NCBI GenBank assembly: GCA_004519485.1
Contig: CP038135.1
Location: 435,001-499,000, forward strand
DNA length: 64,000 nt
Reading direction: 5' to 3'
Source of the DNA: Nannochloropsis oceanica
Lineage: Eukaryota; Sar; Eustigmatophyceae; Eustigmatales; Monodopsidaceae
In this document: positions 29,160 through 40,233 of the stretch, in pieces
How the letters are laid out: each line of letters starts with the position of its first letter
Numbering within the stretch: position 1 is the stretch's first letter
The notes under the pieces: model-generated
Told to the model about the DNA's origin: nothing
The model's input: the letters and a program-made list of their open reading frames with translations, nothing else
The model's database searches: none
Program-made: the position numbers and the translations under genes

Positions 29160-30510
29160 CTATTCTTCTACTTCTTCTGCACCTTGTTCAAGTCCACCCT
29201 CAGCGTCCAATTCATCTCTCATTTCTTCTTCTGCACTACTGCTTTTATTTCCCTCTTCCCTCTCCCCATCCTCCCCTTCCTCCTCCTCCTCATCGTCGGC
29301 CTCCTCTTTCTCCTCCTCTTCTTCCTCCTCTTTCTCCTCGTCCTCCTCGTCCTCGTCCTCTTCGTCCTCGTCCTCTTCCTCTTCCTCCTCTTCCTCCTCC
29401 AAAACCTTCCTTGCCTTGGCCGCTGCCTCCCTCTCCTCTTTTTCCCGTTTCTTCTCCGCCAACTCTGCCTCCACCGCCACCCGCAATCGACACGACCTCC
29501 CCACATGGTAGTCACCCAGCTTAAAATAAAACCGACAGTCCTCCCTGGGTTCACACCTCAACGACGACCACCGCCAATCGCATTCGGGGCTAGTGGCTGG
29601 CGCGTAATAAGCCAACACTTCTTCCAACTGTCCCAGGCCTCGAAGCAGAGCCCGTTGGGCCTGTACGAGCACATTGTCATCATTGCCCTCGTCGTGCGAG
29701 TCCGCGTCACAGAGCGCGACAGCTGTGGTGTTGTGGTTGACCCGGCAAGAGCGAGAAAGGGTATAGTCGCCCAGTTGGAACTGGTAGGAGCACCGGCATG
29801 TGGGTACACACTTGCATTGGCTGTAGCTCCAGGAGCATTGCCGGTCCGTTTTGGGGGTGAGACGGGTGGTGATGTAATCAAAGACGGTTTGGGAGACGCT
29901 GTGTGGGGGGTGAGGGAGATGGGAATTGGGATAATTGGAGGGAGGGAAGGAGGGGAGGTGAATGAATGAAAAGCAACAGCGCCCAAGCTCGCAATTGCAT
30001 CCATGTCCTCATTCATATACCCACCATCCACATCCCTCTCGCGTAAACGTACATTTCAAGCATACTCGTGTTGTCATCCTCTAAGCTATCGAGCGAATAC
30101 CTTATCTCCTCGCCATCCGCCTGTACCCGCCGCTCAAGCTTGTCCAGCCGCTCTACGATCGAATCGAAAGGCACCTCTCCCCGTCTAACTCCGCCATCAC
30201 CATTACTGCCAGCAACTTTTTCGGTTGCTTTCTTGGCCCGGGTCATCTTTTCCCGGCCTTGCTTGAGTGTCTCCTTCCCCCTCGACGAGGCAGCCGCGTC
30301 AAGTTCATCCAGCGCACGGCCAATCGAGACTTCTACGTCCCCCGCCGAGACTGGAACGGCTTCCTCCCCCTCAACCGGTAACCCCTCGAATGCATCCACG
30401 CCGTCGTTTATGTTGTCGACCTCCTGCGCGGCTGCAAGCGCAGGCAAGACGAGGAGGCACCCTCCCATGGAGAGGAGAGGGAGGAGGAGAAGAAGAGAGG
30501 GCGTCCTCAT
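29160..30510 (-). CDS. Secreted/ER protein with duplicated cysteine module and acidic tail, two exons
   Basis: Exon 1 runs 30510-30053 (donor GTACGT) and exon 2 runs 29898-29160 (acceptor CACACAG); phases 2 and 1 join cleanly to give 398 residues. The first 28 or so residues are a signal peptide (TPSLLLLLPLLSMGG, ending ALAAAQ). A charged helical part with KLERRVQADGEEI follows. Then comes a module seen twice: CSWSYSQCKC...CSYQFQLGDYTLSRSCRV and CDWRWSSLRC...CRFYFKLGDYHVGRSCRL. Both share Cys-x-Trp, several cysteines and an LGDY-x3-RSCR ending, about 90 residues apart. The last 100 residues are a Lys/Glu coiled coil running into an almost pure Glu/Asp tail ending in EEVEE. Acidic tails of this sort occur in calcium-binding ER luminal proteins. 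There is no KDEL-type signal. I do not recognise the family. Confidence 0.72.
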
Positions 30511-30879
30511 ACTGGCTGGAATTGCTGGTGGCCACCTGGCACAATTCCGTACGGGTACTTGCGCTCTTGTGAAAGTGGTGGATAATCAAAGAAGGTGGCA
30601 GCGTAAATTACTGTGGTTGACAGTAGAAGGGGGATGAATGTGAGACGTCCGCCGCGTTGACGGAGACGTATGAGCGACGCCTTTGCTTAACACAGCTACC
30701 TTGTGCCACCAGGGCAGTAATCGCATGCCCGATTGCCACGGCACCCTTTTTGCCCCGCGTTGTACCTTTAGGGCAGTGGGACAGCACGGATCTATCATTC
30801 GCCTGTCCAAGCGCGTTTCAAAAGTACTCATTCATCCAAACCATCTCTGTCAACAAGACAGGCAGACGAAGCACCACCA
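30511..30879. promoter_or_regulatory. Divergent promoter region
   Basis: This separates the cysteine-module gene (minus) from the NRBF2-like gene (plus). No specific element recognised, and a 5' exon of the plus-strand gene cannot be excluded. Confidence 0.35.
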
Positions 30880-32716
30880 ATGCTGTCGCAATGGCTCCCT
30901 GACCCAGGTACGGAAGCATCTTCGGCAGAGAGTGTCCTCCCTTTTGCGAGGAGCGGAGGCAGCCGGCCTGGGCATGGTGGGCTCGCTGGTGGTGGCACTG
31001 GGAATGGGGTAAGGGGTAGAGATGGGGGCCCTGCCCGCGGGGGGGGGCTTGACCTCGACCCGAGTAAGGTGGTGGAAGCACATCGGCACGCAACGCAGGC
31101 AGAGGAGCTAAGGCGAGACGGACGATTGCTCGAAGCGTTGCAGGAGCACTTGGAGGCATCACATTGTTTCCTCGAGGCGGCGGAGCTGCTGCGCGATGCG
31201 CATGGCGTGGTACGTGCCAATAATGATTTTGTGGGGAGAGATATGTGTGTGTAGACCTTGCTATGCTCGAGGGAGGAACAAGGAGAGACCGTATGCTAAG
31301 CGCTTATTGACGTGCAGCAGTTTCCTTAGACTTCTTACTTAAACAGCACCCCTTTCTGTCTCATCCCCCTCTTATCCTTTTCCTACTCCACTCCCCTCTA
31401 CTTAGACGGGCGCTGCCCTTGTCCTCCTCTCCGACGGACATGCACGCCAAGCCCATACACTCCAACAACTTCTACAAAAAGGAAAGACCGCTGCCTCCGA
31501 GACACTTCCCAAGACCACGCCCCGTCTTGTCCCCATGCCTCCTCCTCAACCCAAAGGGTTGGCTGCCGAAGGCTCCATGTACTCCTCGACCATGGTGTGC
31601 AGTACCGCCAGTCTCGCGGGCACCAATGCAACAGCAGTGACAGCAGGCACCGCTGCCGTGGATGATATGCTGGCGTTGGAGCGAGCATTGCAAGCTATCG
31701 GCTCTCAGCCTCTGTTTTCGAGTGGTGCGTACCAAGGAGGGTGGGCGGGTGGAGGGCTCAATGCAGGGCCTGGTGGACGTTATTTGTCATCGACCTTGGG
31801 CGATTCCTTTTTCCTGGTAAGCAACCGCCATGCTGCTGCAAGGGAGGGGGCGTCGATGAATTGGGAGGGAGGGAATAGCGCCGTGAGCTCTTCCAGGCAG
31901 GCGTTACCCCCTAGGGGAGGCGCCGTAACAGGGGCGGTATGTGGTATTGGTGCTCAGGGAGTGTCGGGCTTACCTCCCCGAGCAGTAGGAGGAGGAGGGG
32001 AAACCACAGAACGAGCTTCCCGCATTACCGAAAGTGGGGGCACGAATTTGTCGTCATCGAGTAGGAGTCCTCCTTCCTCAGTGGCAGAAGATTTGGTGTC
32101 GGCACCCTCCTCCTCCTCCTCTACCGCTGGAGGTGGTAGTGGTGGTCGTGGGGGGGTTGGCTTTTTGGAAGGTGTAGAAGCGATGCAGCAAGATGAGGTG
32201 ATGCGTCTGCTTGGATGTATGAAAACGTTGGGGGATGAGAATGCAATGTTGATCAAGCAGGTGGAGGATGGGGGGCGAGTGCGACAGGAAAACGAGAGGT
32301 TGAGGAGAGAGATGGGTGAGTTTCAGGAGCAGTATGCGAAGAAGTTTCGAGATCTGAGATCGGCACTGGAAGAGTTTAGGCGTAAATATCCGAGTGAGAA
32401 CAATCCGACGAATCACGTGGCGTCAGCAAGGGAGACGGCGCGTGTGAAGACGCTGGAGAGTGAGATAGAGAGTTTGATCGTGCGTCTGAACAGGGAGAGG
32501 GAAGCCGGGAGGAAGAAGGATGCGATGATTGCCAAATATCAAGCATGGTACAATAAGCTCAGGCAAAGCGTTGTGCATAAAAAGGGTGGCGTGGTAGGAG
32601 ATGGTGGTTTGGGAAACCAGCAGCAGCAGATGCAGCAGCAGCCGCAGCCGAGGGTAGGGGGCGCTAGAGCTGGCAGCAGCAGCAGCAGCAGCATTCGTCC
32701 GCCACAAGCGCGATAG
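30880..32716 (+). CDS. NRBF2/Atg38-like protein: MIT-type domain plus coiled coil, two exons
   Basis: Exon 1 runs 30880-31209 and exon 2 runs 31406-32716, with a GTACGT donor, a CTTAG acceptor and phase 0, giving 546 residues. Splicing restores a three-helix MIT-like bundle. Its parts are VVEAHRHATQAEELRRDGRL, EALQEHLEASHCFLEAAELL and, after the junction, TGAALVLLSDGHARQAHTLQ. A long Gly/Ser-rich disordered middle follows. The C-terminal third is a coiled coil (MKTLGDENAMLIKQVEDGGR, FRDLRSALEEFRRKYPS, KTLESEIESLIVRLNRERE). N-terminal MIT plus C-terminal coiled coil is the architecture of NRBF2/Atg38, which tethers the Atg14-containing PI3-kinase complex in autophagy. The protein is about twice the length of human NRBF2 (287). 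The start at 30880 is the only ATG in exon 1, and an upstream exon is possible. Similarity is architectural, so the name is tentative. Confidence 0.55.
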
Positions 32717-32963
32717 GGCAAGATATTCTATGATCAAAATTATATACACGAAACATGTAAGAAAAGAGAAGAAGAACAGGAATGTACAGACTCACAACAG
32801 AAAGAGCCGAGAGCCGAAGTTGAAAAAGAAATAGCGCGACTGCCACATGTCTCCCTTTCCGCTTTTCGCCAATAATTTGCTGACCTTCTTTCTCCTTCTG
32901 CCTTTTGGGCTTTGAAAAAGTTTTATAGACCTCGATCTCCTCTTGTTAATTTCCTCCTTAAAT

Positions 32964-34034
32964 TTACGTAACCTTTTTACTGATATTCTTCACCCCACTC
33001 CCCAAACACGACAGCAGCACAGTCCCTGTCTCCCTGTCTGCGCGAATCTTGAAGATTACCCCAAATGCCTCCCTCACCAAGCGTAACGTTTGAATCGCAT
33101 GCGATGACAGTTGACCAACTCGTACCCTTGACACATCCTCGGGTCCGAGCGCCATTAACAACAACACTAACGCCTGCCCGACCGAATCCACACAGCCACC
33201 CCTTCTCACTTCCTCAAGCAACAACGCACTCCCTCGCTGCCCAATCTCCTCCGGCAATGACCCTTCCTCTGCGTGAACATCGATCGCCACCAGACAACCC
33301 GTTGTGCTCTCTGCTACTAAACTTAAACCATACCCGGGACTCTCACCCCCCGCCGCTCCCTTGTAATGATCCGTGTGCACAAACACATCAGGCAATAATC
33401 GATTTAGCAGCCCCCTTGCAGAGGTCACGACGCGATTGGCGAATTGAGGAGAAACTTTGGCACAATATGCCACCCCTCTAACACGTCTTATCAATCCCGC
33501 GTCCACTAAATTGCATGGCTGCAGCTCCCGCACGATTGGACATGTAAACACTACCAACCCTCCTCCAGATGGGGGCAAGCCCCGCTTTTTGACCTTGAGG
33601 TCCGCACCTTCCGCACCAAAGTACGATAGCAGGGGAAGTATTGCCCCTTTAAAGTTATCCACAGAGACATCGAGAGTATCGTTGGTCAGTCCTGTCAAGG
33701 ACAAAGCCAACGGCTCCTTCCCAAACACGGCCAAGGGCAAAATGCCCTCCAAAAACCAGCCGATCGACCGAGCTGTCCCGCAATCATGGGCGTGCCGTCC
33801 GCCCGTAATAATGCCTGGGACATAGCGTAGTACCGTGCCGGTCTCATTGATCTCCACCTGGCACCCGTTTGTAAGACGCTCCAGCAGCCGCAAGAAGCTT
33901 CCTTCGAAGTCCCGCAAGCCGGGCTCCTCGTCGTCGGCCCGTATCTGGGTGATAAGCAAGGGCCGTCCACTCAGCGTGGCACATACGAGACGCTGTCGGA
34001 AGTGGCTGGACCCCTTAAGTTTTATCGTCGACAT
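32964..34034 (-). CDS. RCL1: RNA 3'-terminal phosphate cyclase-like protein RCL1
   Basis: This is a nucleolar ribosome-biogenesis factor of 356 residues, needed with Bms1 for early 18S rRNA processing. The ATG at 34034 gives MSTIKLKGSSHFRQRLVCAT, matching the RTC/RCL start; the frame is open further upstream but without an ATG. Family blocks are complete: IRADDEEPGLRDFEGSFLRL, CQVEINETGTVLRYVPGII, GGRHAHDCGTARSIGWFLEG, LTGLTNDTLDVSVDN, KRGLPPSGGGLVVFTCP, RRVRGVAYCAKVSPQFANRV, SPGYGLSLVAEST and the C-terminal SSHAIQTLRLVREAFG. The HxCGTxRSIGWFLE style block and the absence of the HGGTGH-like catalytic segment put it in the RCL1 branch rather than the active RtcA cyclases. It lies head-to-tail behind the small orphan at 34387. 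Confidence 0.95.
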   Translation of the reverse strand: MSTIKLKGSSHFRQRLVCATLSGRPLLITQIRADDEEPGLRDFEGSFLRLLERLTNGCQVEINETGTVLRYVPGIITGGRHAHDCGTARSIGWFLEGILPLAVFGKEPLALSLTGLTNDTLDVSVDNFKGAILPLLSYFGAEGADLKVKKRGLPPSGGGLVVFTCPIVRELQPCNLVDAGLIRRVRGVAYCAKVSPQFANRVVTSARGLLNRLLPDVFVHTDHYKGAAGGESPGYGLSLVAESTTGCLVAIDVHAEEGSLPEEIGQRGSALLLEEVRRGGCVDSVGQALVLLLMALGPEDVSRVRVGQLSSHAIQTLRLVREAFGVIFKIRADRETGTVLLSCLGSGVKNISKKVT

Positions 34035-34386
34035 TATGGGTTGGCTTTGAGACGATTCGGAAGAGTTGTTGGGTGGGAGATGGGGGGTGGAGCGTGGCCA
34101 GTGGAGTAGGGGGATACGTCTCTCTCTGCTTGTTGTTGCCTGTATTTGTATGGCGTACGAGACGGGGAAAAGGGGCGAGTAGTGGCATGAGGATAGAGAG
34201 ACAAAAATCGAAACGAGCAGAGCCTGGTTGAGGCGGTGGAGATGTAGTGGATGAGAAAGACGTAGTGGGTGGAATAGAGAGGAGAGGAGGAGGAAGTGGG
34301 CACCGAGTCTAGCGAGCAGATCCCGTCGTTCTTTGTTGCAATTTCCAGAGCACTCAAACTCACGCGGCAAGCAAGTCTAAGGAGTC
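34035..34386. promoter_or_regulatory. Region upstream of RCL1
   Basis: This is the gap between the stop of the orphan gene and the RCL1 start, both on the minus strand. The RCL1 frame stays open through it without an ATG. No element recognised. Confidence 0.4.
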
Positions 34387-34904
34387 TCACTCATTGTGGG
34401 ACAAGCTTAGCTCCTTGCCCGGTAGCACTGCGCATACTTTTCCTCTGTTTGCTGCAGCATCCACTTCTAAACTCACAACACTCTCCCCTAAGGGGCTTAC
34501 GCGAACAACAGAAGCCTCCTCTTCAACCTCCAACTCCACGGCCTCAACCCATAATAAGCTAAACATGCTCTCCACTTTGGCATCGAGTTTGAAACGAGGT
34601 ACGTCGACTTTGTGGATGAAGAGATCCCAGACCCTTGTGTGGCCATGCGGGTTCCATACCGATTCAATCTCTTTTGCACCTCCCCCCATGTGTAATTCTG
34701 TCCCATTGCCTGGCAAACAAGCGACATGTTTTCAACTCCCTTTCCACGCCATTGGTGTTTCTGCCATGTCCAGCTCGTAACCGATGTGGCGGGGCTCAGA
34801 TTCCGATTACCATTTATATCCCCCATCTCCCCTCCGACCGCGGCCGCACCTATTTCGGGCTGCTTGGCTAATTGATTGAAAGGGTCAAATGATTCTATCC
34901 TCAT
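34387..34904 (-). CDS. Small two-exon protein of unknown function
   Basis: Neither exon makes sense alone. Exon 1 runs 34904-34811 (ATG, ending in an AATG|GTAATC donor, phase 1). Exon 2 runs 34709-34387 after a TTTGCCAG acceptor. Joined, they give 138 residues: MRIESFDPFNQLAKQPEIGA at the start, ESVWNPHGHTRVWDLFIHKV in the middle, then alternating strands such as MFSLLWVEAVELEVEEEASV and ends GKELSLSHNE. The pattern is a compact soluble alpha/beta protein with no signal peptide or membrane span. I do not recognise a family. The gene shares a 122-bp divergent gap with the ACT-domain gene and lies directly upstream of RCL1 on the same strand. The matching phase across the intron and the clean composition are the main evidence that it is real. 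Confidence 0.6.
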
Positions 34905-35026
34905 TTGCTGGGAAGTTTTCCTAAATATTTACAGTTACCTCAATCTGTTTATCCTGTTGCCCTCTCCCTCCCTTTGCTCTCCGCCCATCTCCTTCCGCAG
35001 CCGCCGCGCAGCCCATCACCTTACGG
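34905..35026. promoter_or_regulatory. 122-bp divergent promoter
   Basis: This is the entire space between two divergent ATGs, the orphan at 34904 and the ACT protein at 35027. It contains a pyrimidine tract near 34960-34990. It must hold both start regions unless one gene has an upstream non-coding exon. Confidence 0.5.
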
Positions 35027-35629
35027 ATGGCCGGCTTGACTCTTGCGCGGGCCAGTATGATGACCATCTCCCGCGCCTCGACGCCCGCCGACTCGCACTT
35101 CATTCTAACCGCCACGGGTCCTGACCGAGCAGGTATTGTGTTTGATATTGCTAAGTTGGTTTTGGACAATAACGGGGATATCCAAGAATCCCGGATGATG
35201 CGCATGGGTTGTGACTTCTCCTTAATGATGCGCGTTGCCGCCCCCAAACCTGATGCCGATCAAATCACTCGAAAATTGAGCAAAGTCGGCGGCATGTCTG
35301 TCATTACCCACCCGGTGACTGCCGAAAGAGCTAATCAGATCGTTCCCAAGCCTGTGTGGAAGGCGATTTTTTCGGTTGAGGGTGTGAACCATCCTGGCTT
35401 GGTTTACAAAGTCACTGAGTTGTTTTTTGCGCGGGGCTTGCGCGTGGAAAAGCTACATACCGAGACGAAAATTGCGCCATTCGGGGGCACGGTCCTATTT
35501 TTGATGGATGGGACAATCATCTCGGAGAAGGCGATTGATTTTAAAGAGTTGAAGGAGGCGAGTGACAGCTTGAGCTCGTTTTTGGGGATCGACTTGGAGT
35601 TGAAGCCAGTGCCGGCGAATGATCAGTAG
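35027..35629 (+). CDS. Double ACT-domain protein (GcvR-like)
   Basis: This is a 200-residue protein made of two ACT domains, small ligand-binding modules that usually sense amino acids. The first runs about 22-92 (FILTATGPDRAGIVFDIAKL, then GDIQESRMMRMGCDFSLMMR). The second runs about 110-188 (AIFSVEGVNHPGLVYKVTEL, then GLRVEKLHTETKIAPFGGTV). The GPDRAGIV turn is the typical ligand-site loop. This arrangement matches the GcvR family of bacterial glycine-cleavage regulators and plant ACR-type proteins, with no catalytic domain attached. The first 20 residues (MAGLTLARASMMTISRASTP) are basic and Ser-rich and could be a weak mitochondrial or plastid presequence. Ligand and partner are unknown. 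Confidence 0.88.
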   Translation: MAGLTLARASMMTISRASTPADSHFILTATGPDRAGIVFDIAKLVLDNNGDIQESRMMRMGCDFSLMMRVAAPKPDADQITRKLSKVGGMSVITHPVTAERANQIVPKPVWKAIFSVEGVNHPGLVYKVTELFFARGLRVEKLHTETKIAPFGGTVLFLMDGTIISEKAIDFKELKEASDSLSSFLGIDLELKPVPANDQ

Positions 35630-36283
35630 GAAGGCGGGAGGCTAGGTGGAAGGGAGGGTAGTGGCGATGGTGGCGTACAGTGACTTGATGGGGAGGAGCA
35701 AATCAATCATGCCTTTTTTGGCATTTTTCTATTGTCTATCTGCGGTACTACAATTCGTTGTTATACAGTCACGGATGGAAGGAAGAAGCAGCAGTAGAGT
35801 AGGGGATAAACCAATGAGATAAGGGAGCTGATGTAACGAGACCAGGACGCCTGAAATTAAAGATAGAAAAACCACAAGTAGAGCCAGGAGCGATGACCAT
35901 CTTCCATTTCGTTTCTTCACAACAGTGCTTTTGCTTTCTTCGCTTCTACTCTCTCCTTACTGGCTACCATGACATTGTTCACTTCTTTCATTTCTCCTTC
36001 CCTCTCTCACACACATCCCACCCCTTCGATTTCCTTCTGCCCTTCTTCCCTCGGGGTCTAGTCTTATTTTGATTGAACCGATGCGTGAATTGGATCGAAT
36101 GACTTGAATGACGGGCGCACACACACATGACGACGACAGGTGAGGACTTGAAGGACCTAAGGCATGACACCTAAAAGGAAGGAAGGCCGAAAGACGACGG
36201 CAGAAGTGGGGATCTCTGAAACCAGATCCCTTCTCCTCTTCACTCCCTCCTCCTGATCCCACACACACCAGGTGTCGGCGGCC
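35630..36283. other. Convergent 3' region
   Basis: This is the space between the ACT gene and the alpha-tubulin stop. It presumably carries both 3' UTRs. No gene, repeat or RNA was recognised. Confidence 0.5.
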
Positions 36284-38124
<1,841 letters not shown>

Positions 38125-39224
38125 GGTTGTTGTTGAATAGTTTTTAAGGGTTGAGAGGCTGTAGTGTGGGGGGACTTGGCAGGCAAACGGGGTGAACCGG
38201 AAGCGAGCAAAGAGTCTCCTGCAAGTAATATAGTTGTGGTGAGAAGGGCACTGGTGAGCTGTGTGGCGAGAGGTGTGTGGTGAGGGTTGGCGCGGGCGGA
38301 GAGCTCGCGAAAATTTTTGGAAGCGACCACTCTTCTTCGGCATACACGCAAGAAGCTGTAGTCGTCACCAACGCCTTTGCGCAGACCTCAGCCTGTCCGC
38401 ACGCATAACAATGGCCTACGCGTCCCTGGTACGGACGAGGGAGTCGGTCTGCGAGGTGGTGGGTGTGCAAAAGAGGGGGGAAAAGCGCACCGAAAACGTG
38501 GAGGGAAGACATGGAACCCCGGTTTTCGGCGGGGTGCGAGACTTGTTATTCAAAAAAAGCACAAGCTTGCGCCTGCACCCAGGCCTCATCCATGCTTCAG
38601 GTGGCAAGCCGTGAGGTAACTGTCCGGGAGGAGAGGACGGGTAATCCTGGAGTGTACCAACAAAAAGCACAAAAATGGCTTGACGAATCGTCCAGTCCCT
38701 TAAGAGGAGGGGGGAGCAACGAATGAACGAAACCAAAAGCGTTGCATAAGCCGTCAGCAGTTCGCCAAATCGCTCGTGACCTCACGGCCGGGCACACTCT
38801 CATACTCCCATGCACGTGCCTCGCCTCATGAGATCTGGGAGCGGGGAAACAGTGCGGTCTCTTGTGTCGTGTTTTGTTTTTGGATTTTGCTAGGGACAAC
38901 AAGGCATTGTGCTGTCTATCCTCAAATCCTGCACACCCCTTGACAAAAAATACCTGATGAATAAGAGGGCGCCGGTAGGAGTTCTGCCTCTCGCGAATGT
39001 GTGCCGTCTCTGCGTGCCGCAAGCGAGCGCAGCCTCTTAAGTGCACACGCGCTGTCCCATAACACCCCGCAAAAAATGATTTCTTTTAATTCTCTGAATT
39101 GAAATCCCACCACCTACCGAACCCAACCCACAGAATTGTTCACAGCACCATCCTTATAATTAAACCTTTTGCGGCCCCGACCTGAAGTATCGTAGCTTAC
39201 CTCGGCCGCCCTTCATCCAGTACA
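38125..39224. promoter_or_regulatory. Divergent region upstream of alpha-tubulin
   Basis: This is 1.1 kb between alpha-tubulin (minus) and the plastid protein gene (plus). No gene is supported; the open frames here are short, on both strands, and lack family features. It probably contains the tubulin promoter and 5' UTR. Confidence 0.45.
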
Positions 39225-40233
39225 ATGCATACAGCAACATCAAATAACGCATTCACCTTATTTTGGACCCCATTCCTGCTCTTTGCCACCATGGTAGCCG
39301 CCACGCCAGACTCCACAGCCTTTGTGCACGCCTCACCCTTTCCACGACGGGTTGTCACATCGATCACTTCTGCAACCCAGCGGTTTTGCGCTGCGGCCTT
39401 CGCAACCAGCCCCCGTCCATTTGCCACCACCACCATTCGCAGCATGCGCACAACGCTTCACGACGAGATGTCGCCGAGTGGTCGATGCCCCACGCAACCA
39501 AACAATGCGGCCTCCAGAGGCTCCGACTCATCTAGCAGGAGGATGAGCAACAGCAGCAGCAGCAGCAGCAGAAGCAGCAGCAGAAGCAGCAGAAGCAGCA
39601 GCAGCAATTCTCGTCCCCGTTCACATCAAAACCAAGAATGTGAGCGGCCCAAGGCACAAAAACCCGTCTTATCCTCTTCCTTGACGAGCATGAGCCAAGC
39701 CGCAGCTGGGCGCCAACAACACAATATGGGGGAGTTGGAGGTTGTTGGAGCGACTTTGGCACTGCTGATGGCACGTGCCTTGGACCCTTTCCTAAATCCT
39801 GCACCAGTACAGAATTATGCTTTGTTGATATGCGACATAGCTTTGCTAATCACGTTTCGTACGGTTGAGGACATGATCTTGACTCCGTTCCCCACCGTTG
39901 ACGTGGTGGCCTCACCTGACTTGATCAAGACTGGATTGCTGACTTACGCGGACCCGTTTGCCGCTGCGTCGCACATTATCAGTGTTATCTCGGATGGGTC
40001 CACTCTAGGGTGCTTTTGGCTCGCAGCTGTAATGCTTGGTCGTGCTCAAGCGGTTGAGTGGGATGTGAGTAGTAGCTATGCTCTCTCCACGTGGACGACT
40101 TTTCGGACGTGGTATTCTCTTGTGAATCTCCGGCTCGGGGTGCTCTTCTTGCAGGTAAGTTTAAGGTGGGAAGAAAGATACGATGAGTGTTGGTGACATG
40201 GCCTGTTCGCATATGCAGTTTGGTACGAGATGA
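39225..40233 (+). CDS. Plastid-targeted membrane protein of unknown function
   Basis: Exon 1 runs 39225-40154 and ends LGVLFLQ at a GTAAGT donor. After the ATATGCAG acceptor, phase 0 reads FGTR then stop at 40233, giving 314 residues. The start has a hydrophobic signal segment (FTLFWTPFLLFATMVAA) followed by DSTAFVHASPFPRRV. The A-F site and the basic, Ser/Thr-rich stretch after it are the bipartite plastid signal of heterokont algae. A poly-Ser/Arg tract (AGC repeats, 39545-39610) follows. The mature part has hydrophobic segments consistent with two or more membrane spans (VVGATLALLMARAL, NYALLICDIALLITF, ISDGSTLGCFWLAAVML). An alternative frame downstream, to about 40425, reads well (LVRDEAPWIAFLRMFTLSN) but does not join in phase. 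No family recognised. Confidence 0.6.
39545..39610 (+). repeat. AGC-rich coding microsatellite
   Basis: This is an imperfect AGC/AGA triplet tract inside the plastid membrane protein gene. It encodes a Ser/Arg run right after the transit peptide. Confidence 0.85.

Noticed and set aside
29184-29969. Plus-strand frame with poly-Leu/Phe membrane-like segments
   Set aside because: It is the antisense of the poly-Glu tail of the cysteine-module gene; the minus strand has signal peptide, splicing and composition in its favour.
34394-34780. Plus-strand Ser/Thr-rich frame
   Set aside because: It overlaps the better supported two-exon minus-strand orphan and has no other support.
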